A stretch of DNA of 64,000 nt from the NCBI RefSeq assembly GCF_001421515.1, contig NZ_LMKM01000003.1, positions 231,831 to 295,830 of the forward strand. The letters are read 5' to 3'. Below, piece after piece: positions 54,439 to 63,778 of the stretch (within the stretch, counting starts at the first letter, position 1; every line of letters begins with the position of its first letter). The notes below the pieces were generated by a model. That model saw only the letters and a program-made list of their open reading frames with translations, had not been told where the DNA came from and ran no database searches. The position numbers and the translations under genes are program-made. Source of the stretch: Pedobacter sp. Leaf216. GTDB taxonomy: Bacteria; Bacteroidota; Bacteroidia; Sphingobacteriales; Sphingobacteriaceae.

Positions 54439-54978
54439 ATGAAAACGAAGATAACAACCCTTGTATTAACCTTTATATGCATTGTATGTATAGCCACTCA
54501 AGCTCAGGAAAAAGCACAAATGAAAACCCAACGGATAGAGGTAGGAAGTAAAATTCCTGATTTTATACTGAAAGATGATGCCGGGAAAGATTTTAAGGTT
54601 AGCAATTATATCGGAAAGAAAAAACTGGTAATTTATTTTTACCCGAAAGACGAAAGTAGTGTTTGCACTAAAGAAGCCTGTGCATTTAGGGATAGTTACG
54701 AAGAATTTAAATCAACTGATGCTATAATTATCGGAATAAATTCTGGAAGCCTGCAAAGTCATGCCGATTTTAAGAAACACCATAATTTGCCATTTACCCT
54801 TTTGAGTGATCCAAATAATGAAGTTTTAAAAATGTTTGGTGTTAAGGACGTAATGTTTTTAACCGGTAGAGAAACGTTTTTAGTAGGCCTGGATGGAAAA
54901 GTAGTATTCAAATTTAAAGGTATGCTTAAAGGTGATGAACATGCCAGTAGTGTGTTGGCTTTTTTAAAAAAGAAATAA
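54439..54978 (+). CDS. peroxiredoxin, Bcp/PrxQ type, exported
   Basis: A 179 aa thiol peroxidase with a signal peptide of about 22 residues (IATQAQ), so it acts in the periplasm. The peroxidatic Cys76 and resolving Cys81 are in SSVCTKEAC, the PrxQ spacing of five. IPDFILKDDAGKDF and YFYPKDESS are family blocks. Most Bcp proteins are cytoplasmic, so the export signal is a mild oddity. Electron donor unknown. Confidence 0.9.
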   Translation: MKTKITTLVLTFICIVCIATQAQEKAQMKTQRIEVGSKIPDFILKDDAGKDFKVSNYIGKKKLVIYFYPKDESSVCTKEACAFRDSYEEFKSTDAIIIGINSGSLQSHADFKKHHNLPFTLLSDPNNEVLKMFGVKDVMFLTGRETFLVGLDGKVVFKFKGMLKGDEHASSVLAFLKKK

Positions 54979-55334
54979 TTTAAGCCCTAATTATAAATGC
55001 AGATGACCATTTAAAAGCAATCTTTCACTTGAAGGGCAATTTTAAAGATAACTATTATTTGAAAAATCAGGAGCGCGATTTGGACCCTCGATGTAGGCTT
55101 GTTCCCGATTTTCATTTTGTCCAGATGAATATTCGTAGGTGGCAATCATTAGGGGCCAGGTAGCACAAGCAATGTCAAGCTGATCGGCGGGATGGATTGT
55201 TTTTAGCAAATTATTTAATAAATCCGGTAGCAGCCGTTATGATTTTTGATCAGTATGAGCCGCTACCGAAGCATTGCTAAAAGCTATTCTTGCAATAATG
55301 TATTGTGATGTTAAGCTACTTAGTTATTGCCCTA
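54979..55334. other. gene-free stretch between two convergent genes
   Basis: No gene is visible. A loose inverted pair GGTAGCAGCCG / CGAGCCGCTACC-like occurs near 55227-55268 and may be a repeat relic. No good terminator was found for either neighbour. Confidence 0.35.
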
Positions 55335-56429
55335 CTAAGTAGTGGTTGCCAACTTTTTCTTTCTTCTAAACCTTTTTACCTGCCCCATATGTTCAGTAGG
55401 TATATTGTCGCCGAGCAATTTGCCCCAGGGTTTAAGTCCTTCAATCCGATCGAAAATAATTTTTAGTACCGCAATAAATGGAATGGAAAGGAACATGCCC
55501 GGTACTCCCCACAATGCTGCTCCCATTAATACAATCACGATGGAAATTAAGGCATTTATTTGCACCTTGCTCGATACAATACGCGGTACAAGAATGTTAT
55601 TGTCAATAAATTGGATTAATGCATAAGCCGCAATAATTAACAGTTGAGTGGTAAAACCATCTTTGGTTAAAGTGGCCATTAATACGGGTAAAGCGATGGC
55701 TATAATACCACCAATATAAGGTAACAGGTTCAGTATTGCCCCAATAACGCCAATTAAAATCGCATTTTGCACGCCAAGAATTAACAAGGCTGCAGAATTC
55801 ATTACTGCCACAATCGAGGTTTCGATCAGTAAGCCAATAATGTAACTTTGGATTGCAGCTTTGGTTTCGCCCAAAATCTCTGCAACTTTTTCTTTGTTTT
55901 CTTCCGAAAATACTTCGTAAATAAAATTAAGAATCAAGGTTTTGTATAACAGAATCAAGAAAGTATAAACAGGAATCAGGAACACAACACTTAAAACCCC
56001 CATTAAGCCACTCAGCGTTTGGCCAATTAATGCTTTGCTTCCATTTGCAGCATCGTTAACCATTTGCATTTGCTTTTGCGACGAGATGCCTAAAGTTGTT
56101 TGCAGCCAGTGCCTGATTTCTTCTAACAATTGAGATAGTTTTTGTTTAATGCTTTCCAGGTCATCAAAAAAGTGAGCCACTTGAGAGGAGAGAAAATAAA
56201 GTATGGCCACTACCACTAAAATTCCAATAAGCATTGATAATATGATGCTTAATATTTTGGGCATTTTTCGTTCGAAACGATTGGTGAGTGGATTTAGCAG
56301 AATGGCTATTAGCGCGGCAAAGGCCAGTGGCACAAGGATATCCCTCAGCACACTCATCATAAATACAGTAATTACAAGCCCTAATAAAATTACAGGAGCC
56401 TTGATGTAAAATGGGTAAGTTTTAAGCAT
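55335..56429 (-). CDS. AI-2E family transporter
   Basis: A 364 aa membrane protein of the AI-2E (PerM/TqsA) family with about eight helices. Typical blocks are PLAFAALIAILLNPLTNRFE, LGETKAAIQSYIIGLL and LPYIGGIIAIALPVLMA. Members export or permeate autoinducers, Na+/Li+ or other solutes; no substrate can be assigned. The frame opens at 56507, but MLKTYPFYIKAPV at 56429 fits the family start. Confidence 0.85.
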   Translation of the reverse strand: MLKTYPFYIKAPVILLGLVITVFMMSVLRDILVPLAFAALIAILLNPLTNRFERKMPKILSIILSMLIGILVVVAILYFLSSQVAHFFDDLESIKQKLSQLLEEIRHWLQTTLGISSQKQMQMVNDAANGSKALIGQTLSGLMGVLSVVFLIPVYTFLILLYKTLILNFIYEVFSEENKEKVAEILGETKAAIQSYIIGLLIETSIVAVMNSAALLILGVQNAILIGVIGAILNLLPYIGGIIAIALPVLMATLTKDGFTTQLLIIAAYALIQFIDNNILVPRIVSSKVQINALISIVIVLMGAALWGVPGMFLSIPFIAVLKIIFDRIEGLKPWGKLLGDNIPTEHMGQVKRFRRKKKLATTT

Positions 56430-56615
56430 TTGTATATTGTTTCGTCGTTCAATAACCGTAATGTAACAAAATTGTTTTAAAGTTATGTAGATCTTATGGG
56501 AATGCAATTTCGGTTGCAGGTATCTTTTTTATTTCATTCCATTGAAATGGTAAACAATGTTAAGTTATTTTATAAATTTATCATCAATTTGTGTCTTTTT
56601 AACGGTAAATTCCCA

Positions 56616-57431
56616 ATGAAAAATTATTTTTCAATAGTCATCTGTCTCTTCCTTTTTGTTAATGTTATTCAGGCTGCCGAAGTTGATACGGCTTCTACCT
56701 ATAGCAAATCGATGAAGAAGAATATCAAAGCTGTAGTTATTAAACCTGATAGTTATAAAACCGGAAAATCTTTTCCGGTGGTTTACCTGCTTCATGGTGC
56801 TGGTGGCAATTATGCAGAGTGGGTTAAAAAAGTACCTGGAATTAAAAATCTGGCCGATCTGTATCAGTTTATCATCGTTTGCCCTGATGGAAATGTAACG
56901 AGCTGGTATTTCGATAGTCCGGTTGATCCCGAATGGAAATATGAAACCTATGTAGCCAAAGAGTTGGTAACTTATGTTGATGAACATTACAAAACCATTG
57001 CCGAAAAGAAAGGCCGTGCAATTACGGGTTTGAGTATGGGTGGGCATGGTGCGCTTTATCTGGCCATTAAACACCCTGATGTATATGGTGCCGTTGGCAG
57101 TATGAGCGGTGGTGTGGATATTAAGCCTTTTCCAAATGGATGGAATATATCAAAACGATTGGGACCTGAGGATGAATATCCTGAGCGTTGGAAACAGAAT
57201 AGTGTGATTGATATGATTCACAAAATAAAACCTGGCTCGCTTGCCATTGCAATTGAATGCGGTACTGAAGATTTTTTTTATAAAATGAATGTGCGTTTGC
57301 ACGATGAGCTTTTGTACAACAATATCCCGCACGATTTTACAACCCGGCCCGGTGTACATAACTGGGATTACTGGGCAAATGCCATCAAGTTTCAGAGTGT
57401 TTTTATGAATAATTATTTTAATACCAAATAA
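56616..57431 (+). CDS. esterase, esterase D/feruloyl esterase-like, exported
   Basis: A 271 aa alpha/beta hydrolase with a signal peptide (FLFVNVIQAAE). The nucleophile Ser, near residue 140, lies in GLSMGGHGA, preceded by VVYLLHGAGGN. An Asp in ECGTEDFF and a His in GVHNWDYW complete the triad. Such enzymes split esters of sugars or feruloyl groups. The frame extends to 56496, but ATG 56616 begins the signal peptide. Confidence 0.87.
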   Translation: MKNYFSIVICLFLFVNVIQAAEVDTASTYSKSMKKNIKAVVIKPDSYKTGKSFPVVYLLHGAGGNYAEWVKKVPGIKNLADLYQFIIVCPDGNVTSWYFDSPVDPEWKYETYVAKELVTYVDEHYKTIAEKKGRAITGLSMGGHGALYLAIKHPDVYGAVGSMSGGVDIKPFPNGWNISKRLGPEDEYPERWKQNSVIDMIHKIKPGSLAIAIECGTEDFFYKMNVRLHDELLYNNIPHDFTTRPGVHNWDYWANAIKFQSVFMNNYFNTK

Positions 57432-57557
57432 TAAGGTGTTTTTTTTAGCAATAAAGAAATTTAATGTGGTGATACCCATACAGGCTGCATTAAAACTGAT
57501 ACATCATTTTAGATAAAAAATTAACTTTTAGATTACATACAAAATAAAGACTTACCA

Positions 57558-57565
57558 TATTTTTG
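57558..57565 (+). promoter_or_regulatory. possible -7 box before the 84 aa gene
   Basis: TATTTTTG fits TAnnTTTG and lies 54 nt before ATG 57619; no -33 element is clear. Confidence 0.3.
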
Positions 57566-57618
57566 ACCGTTCTCGAAATCTTATTTATAAAACAGGAAAC
57601 GAAGATTTAAAACCAAAA

Positions 57619-57873
57619 ATGAAATACTTAGTCAAAGAAATCAGTGAAGGAAACTGCGATATTACTTTATTGCCAGAAAACTTGAATGACAGAAATCTTT
57701 TAGCCGAAACTACAAAAGGCCTTCAACACGATTATCAAGAAACTATCCAGGCACATTATGAGCATGCATTAAAAAATGAAGTTCATGGTAATGCTGCATT
57801 TGTTTCCTTAAACAACGAACAAAGTAACTATCCGAAAAGAGTAAATGTGAATTATCAGATTATTTTAAGCTAA
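57619..57873 (+). CDS. small hypothetical protein (84 aa)
   Basis: An 84 aa soluble protein with no known domain, signal or membrane segment. Its composition (charged, with ISEGNCDITLLPEN at the start and NVNYQIILS at the end) looks protein-like. It stands alone behind the esterase gene. Function unknown. Confidence 0.55.
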   Translation: MKYLVKEISEGNCDITLLPENLNDRNLLAETTKGLQHDYQETIQAHYEHALKNEVHGNAAFVSLNNEQSNYPKRVNVNYQIILS

Positions 57874-58197
57874 CAGTCTGTTTTACTGAGCAAGCGTTTG
57901 AGGCTGTTATTTTAGTTAAGACGTTTGCATTTGAATTAATGGTCGGTGAGGAACCGACCATTAGAAAGATTTTAAAAGCATCGCTGTAAGGCTACAGGCC
58001 TAACTGAATCGTAATTGCGCGAAGGCTTTTTCAGCCTGCGAAACAATTTACAATGATCGCTTTTTGCTATTGCTTTAAAAATGCTTCGTACCTTAACAAT
58101 GTCGATCGTACAATTGGTGCTTTGTGATTCATTTTTTTCTGTAGTTGAAAACGATTATTAAATAGAATTTTTCGCTAACATATAAATGTGGAGATCA
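57874..58197. repeat. gap with short palindrome ATGGTCGGTGAGGAACCGACCAT
   Basis: A 9 bp perfect inverted repeat (57940-57962) of the GGTCxGTG...CxGACC style recalls the dyads in the 24.2 kb array. An AGGCT...AGCCT pair follows near 58022-58042. No gene is seen. Confidence 0.4.
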
Positions 58198-60738
58198 TTA
58201 ATAATTAAAAGTAAAGCCTCCTCCAAGCCCCATATCACTATCGTAATGGGTAGAAATTGCAATGTATTTGGTAAGTATGTAGCGAAGGCCAGCGGCATAT
58301 TCTTTATCGGTATTAACCATAAAATTAGCTCGTAACCGTTTAGATACCGGTATATCTTCTCTCCCAAGTTGAAACCTCAGTTTTCCATTTCCATCAATCC
58401 TGGCATCGGCAACCAATAACATGGGTAGGGTATAGGCAATACCGGCAACAATTGTTTTTCTGTTTTCTTTGTTGCTAAGCTGGCCGAACATATTACGTTC
58501 GTCACTTCCAAAGATATTTTTTTCATCAGGATTAAATTTTTTGTAATGGTAATCGAAGCCTACATAAGGAAACAGCCATTGGTTTCGTCCAATGTATCGG
58601 CCAAGCGTGGTTTCACTTTCATACCCCATCATGGCATTGGTGCCTAAATGCCACATGGTATTGAGCGACCAGCGGGTTTGTGCCAACATCAACTGACCAT
58701 CGCTACCACTGCTTTCTATACCGATCCGGCCCATTGAGTGTGGCATCCTATCGTCCCAAAATAATCTGCGTTGGGCAAGTTTTGGATTTGGCAAATCAGG
58801 GTTTGGCGCAGAGTTTTCATAACTGAATACCCTGCCCATGCCACTCATCATGTGGTATAATATATGGCAATGAAAAAACCAGTCTCCGCCCGCTTCCGAT
58901 GCTGCAAATTCAATGGTATCCCTTTCCATAGGCATAATATCGAGTACATTTTTCATTGGTGCATATTCGCCCTGTCCATTTATTACCCTAAAATCGTGGC
59001 CATGCAAATGCATCGGGTGGCGCATCATGCTATTGTTGTAAAGAATGATTCTTAAATTTTCTCCCCTTTTAATCAAAATCTTATCTGATTCTGAAACAGT
59101 TTTATTATCTAATGTCCACACATAACGGTTCATGTTTCCGGTAAGATCGAATTTTAAGGTTCTTAACGGCCCTTTAGGTAGAATCGTTTTTTTAGGATCG
59201 CGCAGCATGTTGTAATTTAAAGTAACAACCTTTGCAGGTTCGGTATTCATATTCATGCCCGCCATTTGGTCTGGATCATGCGTATCAGTACCATTTTCCG
59301 GCCCTGTAATCTCCGGATACATTACGGTATTCATGTCCATAACCTGATTTTGCATTTTCATGCCTTTCATTTCAACCATGTTTCCATTCATGTCCATCAT
59401 GTCGTTCATCATCTTCATTCCGGCGAAATATTTTAGTTTTGGCATTTTTCCTGCTGAAACTTTTTCACCATCTCCCAGCCATAAGGAGGCCGATTTTGTC
59501 CTGTCTTCGGGGGTAACTAAAAATTCGTAACTTTTATTTTCCGGAATGGTTACCACCACATCATAGGTTTCTGATACTGCAATAATCAACCTGTCTACCT
59601 CTACAGGTTCAACATCATTTCCATCGGTTGCTACCACGGTTATTTTTCCGCCAGCATATTTAAGCCAGAAATAGGAGGATGCACCTGCATTGGCAATGCG
59701 CAACCGTACTTTATCACCCGCCTTAAATTGAGGATTACTAACTTCATTTTTCCCGTTTATCAAGAATTTATCGTAATAAACATCGCTTACATCCATCGCA
59801 TTCATTCGTTTCCACTCGTTGGCCACCTTGGTTTTAAAATTGCCAGTCCGAATGGCTTCCGTATAACTCTGGGTGGTTCCTTTTTTAATGGAAAACCAAT
59901 CTGTAGCTGCATGTAAACTCCTTTGTACTTCCATGGGGTTCATATTGGTCCATTCGCTCAATACCAAGGGGATGGAAGGAATATCCCACTCTTTTCTTTT
60001 TTGGATGATAAATGCGCCATACATGCCAATCTGCTCCTGAAGCCCGGTATGGCTATGGTACCAATGTGTGCCGTTCTGCACAATCGGAAACCTATATAGA
60101 TGCGTTGCACCTGGTTTAATAGGCATCTGTGTCATATTGGGTACACCATCATAACGGTTAGGCAAAAAAAGCCCATGCCAATGTAAAGAGGTTTCTTCTT
60201 TTAGCTTATTGTGTACATAAATTTCTGCGGTATCGCCCTCGGTAAAGGTTAAGGTAGGCATAGGGATGCTTCCATTAACCGCGATGGCATGTTTTGATTT
60301 GCCTGCATAGGTAACCGTTGTATCTGCAACATATAAATCGTAGCGTAATGTACGGGGAGGATAGTGAGCCGGCAGGGTTTTAATCGGACCAAGGTTCGCC
60401 TTTGCATTTTTAATATTATCAAACAAAGTGGAAGGTTTGCCAATCTCCACATCACCCGTTTCTTTATTTTCCATCGCATCATGCTTTGCGTCATGTTGCA
60501 TACTGGGCATATTCATGTTTTGGGTTTTGCTTTTTGCTGCACTTATCTTTTTTTCAACCAGTTTCATTCCGCATTTTGGGCAGTTCCCGGGTTTGGCCGA
60601 TAGTACTTCAGGATGCATTGGGCAAGTGTATGTTATTTGATTTGGATTTTCCTGATCGGGCATCTTCATGTTTTTCATATCCTGGGCAGAAACTGCCATT
60701 GAAAAACCCATTAAAATACTAAAAATTATATTTCTCAT
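58198..60738 (-). CDS. multicopper oxidase CopA-like, with heavy-metal-binding domain and CopB-like C-terminus
   Basis: The 846 aa exported protein oxidises Cu(I) or related substrates. A signal peptide (ending VSAQ) is followed by a heavy-metal-binding domain at about 36-64 (YTCPMHPEV ... CPKCGMKLV). A three-domain multicopper oxidase follows with Cu motifs LHWHG, HWYHSH, HPMHLHGH (near 573) and HCHILYHM (near 621). A Met-rich loop lies at about 430-500. From about 648 the sequence (RLFWDDRMPHSMGRI, WHLGTNAMMGYESETTLGRYIG) looks like CopB, an outer membrane barrel protein. So it joins CopA and CopB, usually two proteins. Confidence 0.85.
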   Translation of the reverse strand: MRNIIFSILMGFSMAVSAQDMKNMKMPDQENPNQITYTCPMHPEVLSAKPGNCPKCGMKLVEKKISAAKSKTQNMNMPSMQHDAKHDAMENKETGDVEIGKPSTLFDNIKNAKANLGPIKTLPAHYPPRTLRYDLYVADTTVTYAGKSKHAIAVNGSIPMPTLTFTEGDTAEIYVHNKLKEETSLHWHGLFLPNRYDGVPNMTQMPIKPGATHLYRFPIVQNGTHWYHSHTGLQEQIGMYGAFIIQKRKEWDIPSIPLVLSEWTNMNPMEVQRSLHAATDWFSIKKGTTQSYTEAIRTGNFKTKVANEWKRMNAMDVSDVYYDKFLINGKNEVSNPQFKAGDKVRLRIANAGASSYFWLKYAGGKITVVATDGNDVEPVEVDRLIIAVSETYDVVVTIPENKSYEFLVTPEDRTKSASLWLGDGEKVSAGKMPKLKYFAGMKMMNDMMDMNGNMVEMKGMKMQNQVMDMNTVMYPEITGPENGTDTHDPDQMAGMNMNTEPAKVVTLNYNMLRDPKKTILPKGPLRTLKFDLTGNMNRYVWTLDNKTVSESDKILIKRGENLRIILYNNSMMRHPMHLHGHDFRVINGQGEYAPMKNVLDIMPMERDTIEFAASEAGGDWFFHCHILYHMMSGMGRVFSYENSAPNPDLPNPKLAQRRLFWDDRMPHSMGRIGIESSGSDGQLMLAQTRWSLNTMWHLGTNAMMGYESETTLGRYIGRNQWLFPYVGFDYHYKKFNPDEKNIFGSDERNMFGQLSNKENRKTIVAGIAYTLPMLLVADARIDGNGKLRFQLGREDIPVSKRLRANFMVNTDKEYAAGLRYILTKYIAISTHYDSDMGLGGGFTFNY

Positions 60739-60760
60739 CTATATGCTGTTCATTGTACAG

Positions 60761-60768
60761 CAAACCTA
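60761..60768 (-). promoter_or_regulatory. -7 box before the copper oxidase gene
   Basis: On the minus strand TAGGTTTG fits TAnnTTTG and lies 22 nt before the start at 60738. No copper-responsive site was recognised. Confidence 0.45.
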
Positions 60769-60889
60769 TCGCTAAATGAGGATGGAAGTTTATATAATTT
60801 TAGGTAAATCTTATATCATTATGTGGTTTCAGGATGGGTTTATGCTTAAATTTATCAAACTGATACATGAGTACAGAAGATGAATTAAT

Positions 60890-62446
60890 TTAGTGTTCAA
60901 TTTTTGGTTTAATTGCAAAACAGCGAGCAATAGCTTCGTAAAGTTCGCTGTAATCTGCCTCGGTTTCAGAAACCCAGGCTACGATTCCATCAGGGCGGAT
61001 CAGGATTGCGCCAAAGCCAAGTTGATCTTTCGCATGATTTGAAATGTATTCAATTTGAGTGCCATACTCTGCAACAAACTGTTCAAGGTTAGCATCAGTA
61101 TTAAAATCAAGTAATATTGCTTTGCCTGTATGCATTAACTGTCCGATTGTTGTGCCGTTTTCCAATTCAAAATCCGGTACGCTGCGGCCGACCAATGGAT
61201 GTTGAGAATCCGATTTGTAATGGGTATTAACGCCCCAAATCCTCCCTGCAAAATAGGTAGCACCATCTTTTGTGTTCATCAGATCGCGGAAGATTGCATA
61301 CAATGCCTTTGCATGTGGGTTTGGTTGCATAATGGCTACCTGCGCACGCGACCAATCCAGTACCTGCTCTCCAATGGGATGTCTTTCTGTAAAATAAGTA
61401 TCCAACAAAGTTTGTGGTGCCTTACCTTTAATCGTTGCTGCAAGTTTCCAACCGAGGTTCATGGCATCTCCTAAACCTAGGTTAAGCCCCTGGCCGCCCA
61501 ATGGCGCGTGGATATGTGCGGCATCTCCGGCTAAAAGTATCCGTCCTTTACGGTAAGTGGTGGCTTGCCTCGCCCGATCAGTCCAGGTGGTGGCAATGTG
61601 CAATGCAGTTACCGTAACATCTGTATTTGATACTTTTCGTAACACCTGCTGAACATGTTCAAGGGTAATTGGCTTTTTTGAATGATGAAATGCACCGCCA
61701 TCAAAATCTTGTATAATTACATAGCCTGGCTGAGATTGCAGATACATGCCAGTAGGGGTAACATTTCGCCCAGGACTGAGCTTTTCGGGATCTAAAAGAT
61801 CAATTTTTGTCGAATAACCTGTAAATTCTGGTTCTGTACCTGCAAATTCAAAACCAGCGGTTTTACGTACTATGCTTCTGCTACCATCGCAGCCTACTAA
61901 CCATTTACTTTGAAAAATTTGATCCTCTGATTGAACAGTTATACTCTCATCGGTTTGTTGGAAAGATTTTAGTGCTTTTCCGTATTCAATGGTTACCCCA
62001 AGTGTTGTTGCGCGGCGTTGCAGTATTGTTTCAAGCTCTTCCATTTCAGTTATTAAGCTGGTTTGCGTTTTGCCAGGCAATCGATATTTCCATTGTGCAG
62101 TATCGATATGACCCTCATAAAACACGATGCCTGCAAAATGCCCGCCCTGGCGTTGGGTTCCTTGTTTTAAGTGAGGATTTTTTATCTGTTTATGTAACTG
62201 AAGATCTTCAAGCAGGCCGCGCCTGTGAAGTGCTTCTATACTGGTTGCATTAAGTCCTCTCAAACCAAAAGGAAGTTTTTTCAGGGGAGAATACCGATCA
62301 TCAGCTTTTTCTAAGATCAATACCGAACATTTGGCCAGTGCCAGTTCGCAGGCGAGAAAAAGGCCTACCGGCCCGGCACCTGAAATAATAACATCGTAAA
62401 TTAAATTTGTATCAGTTGAGGTATGGTTTTTAATTGTTGTGCTCAT
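60890..62446 (-). CDS. FAD-dependent aromatic monooxygenase (PheA/TfdB type)
   Basis: A 518 aa flavin monooxygenase of the PHBH group. It shows the FAD motif GAGPVG at 23-28, the DG motif (VGCDGSRSIVRKTAG) and the GD motif (RILLAGDAAHIHAPLGGQGLNLG). A thioredoxin-like C-terminal domain spans about 400-515. Such enzymes hydroxylate aromatic compounds, polyketides or antibiotics such as rifampicin. The start at 62446 (MSTTIKN) is chosen over further Mets upstream. An AraC regulator lies 41 nt upstream on the same strand. Confidence 0.86.
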   Translation of the reverse strand: MSTTIKNHTSTDTNLIYDVIISGAGPVGLFLACELALAKCSVLILEKADDRYSPLKKLPFGLRGLNATSIEALHRRGLLEDLQLHKQIKNPHLKQGTQRQGGHFAGIVFYEGHIDTAQWKYRLPGKTQTSLITEMEELETILQRRATTLGVTIEYGKALKSFQQTDESITVQSEDQIFQSKWLVGCDGSRSIVRKTAGFEFAGTEPEFTGYSTKIDLLDPEKLSPGRNVTPTGMYLQSQPGYVIIQDFDGGAFHHSKKPITLEHVQQVLRKVSNTDVTVTALHIATTWTDRARQATTYRKGRILLAGDAAHIHAPLGGQGLNLGLGDAMNLGWKLAATIKGKAPQTLLDTYFTERHPIGEQVLDWSRAQVAIMQPNPHAKALYAIFRDLMNTKDGATYFAGRIWGVNTHYKSDSQHPLVGRSVPDFELENGTTIGQLMHTGKAILLDFNTDANLEQFVAEYGTQIEYISNHAKDQLGFGAILIRPDGIVAWVSETEADYSELYEAIARCFAIKPKIEH

Positions 62447-62487
62447 CATTAAATAATTGAAGCACAAAATTCACCACTAATACCCGT

Positions 62488-63306
62488 TTAGCCTTGTATA
62501 AATGCGACAAAATTATTGCTCACCAGCTTTTTGCCCTTTTTTGCCTTTCGGGCAAAGGCTGCTGGTGTAGTGCCGCTGTAACGTTTAAATTCCCTGCTGA
62601 GGTGCGGTTGGTCTGTATAGCCAAACTCGTGGGCCAGGCTGGCAATGTTTGCACTTGGATTAAGCCATAACTGGTTCCGTACTTGCTCAAAGCGCATTAA
62701 GCCTGCCACATCTTTAACAGTGTAGCCCGAAGATTGCTTAAAGTTTCTTTCCAATGTACGCACTGTTGCATGTGCAGCCGTAGCCACTTCGCTTACCTGG
62801 ATAGCACCATTTGCCCCCTGCATGGCCGCACCAGCTTTAAATAACAAACTGTCGGTAGCAATTCCCGATCTCAAATTCAGTAAAAATTGTTGTAAATGTT
62901 CAATAGCCTCTTTTATTCTATCTTCCTTAACAAGATCACTTAAAATAGACTGTAGCTGTGCGAGCGGATGTTCAAAAATGTGTAATTCTTCTTTGTCAGC
63001 CGATAACCCAAGCAGATCGAATACCGTCCACGGGAAACACCTGATGGCCAAAATCTCCAACTGATTTTTTGCATAGAAATGAACAGGTTGGTTGAGCAGG
63101 CCAATCATAAATGGTGATGGCAAAGGTTGTAGTTTACCATTATAAAAAGCATTGCAGCCATTTCCAAAATGAAAGATAATTTCTGCATAACCATCGGGAA
63201 TTACCTCAAAACCTGATTCAATTGGCCCGAATTCTCTTTTATTGTGCCATAAACATTTTATGGTATCCTGAAGTGCTTCATAAGGTTCGAACTCTTGGTG
63301 CTGCAT
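62488..63306 (-). CDS. AraC-family regulator with DUF6597-like N-terminus
   Basis: A 272 aa regulator. The N-terminal half (FEPYEALQDTIKCLWHNKRE, FEVIPDGYAEIIFHFG) matches the DUF6597 sensing domain, and the C-terminal half is an AraC HTH (NFKQSSGYTVKDVAGLMRFEQV ... FGYTDQPHLSREFKRYSGTTPAAF). It is 41 nt upstream of the monooxygenase on the same strand, so it probably controls that gene. Confidence 0.88.
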   Translation of the reverse strand: MQHQEFEPYEALQDTIKCLWHNKREFGPIESGFEVIPDGYAEIIFHFGNGCNAFYNGKLQPLPSPFMIGLLNQPVHFYAKNQLEILAIRCFPWTVFDLLGLSADKEELHIFEHPLAQLQSILSDLVKEDRIKEAIEHLQQFLLNLRSGIATDSLLFKAGAAMQGANGAIQVSEVATAAHATVRTLERNFKQSSGYTVKDVAGLMRFEQVRNQLWLNPSANIASLAHEFGYTDQPHLSREFKRYSGTTPAAFARKAKKGKKLVSNNFVAFIQG

Positions 63307-63383
63307 ATCGAAAGTTAATCAATTTTGGATTGGTTTTCCAAATATTTGCCACGTTGTACATTGGCAATAGTTAGGAAACAAAA

Positions 63384-63407
63384 AAACCTTTCATTTCTGA
63401 AAGGTTT
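63384..63407 (-). terminator. terminator after the tRNA pair
   Basis: AAACCTTTCA pairs with TGAAAGGTTT. On the minus strand a T run follows, behind tRNA-Leu. Confidence 0.8.
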
Positions 63408-63424
63408 TTGTTCGATTTTTTGTG

Positions 63425-63508
63425 TACTCGGGGCGGGAATCGAACCCGCACGCCTTTGAAAGCACAGGATTTTAAGTCCTGCGTGTCTACCAGTTCCACC
63501 ACCCGAGC
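63425..63508 (-). tRNA. tRNA-Leu (TAA)
   Basis: On the minus strand the acceptor GCTCGGG pairs with CCCGAGT, the anticodon loop CTTAAAA gives TAA, and a class II variable arm is present. The T arm GCGGG-TTCGATT-CCCGC is perfect. CCA is not encoded. Confidence 0.95.
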
Positions 63509-63555
63509 ATTAGCCTAACTTTAAAATAAATGCCTTCTGGTAGGAAGGCATTTAG

Positions 63556-63628
<73 letters not shown>

Positions 63629-63778
63629 AAATTAATACATTGTGTTGTATTCCTTTGGGGTTGCAAATATAGAAATTAAACTTTCCAAATCAAAAAAATA
63701 AAATAAAATTTTCAATAGAGATTGTTAAAGTCTCATAATCAGCGGGATAAATATTGTGTTTTTTAATCAGTAACAAAT

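Noticed and set aside
56496..56615. N-terminal extension of the esterase
   Set aside because: The signal peptide starts at 56616; upstream codons show no protein-like pattern.
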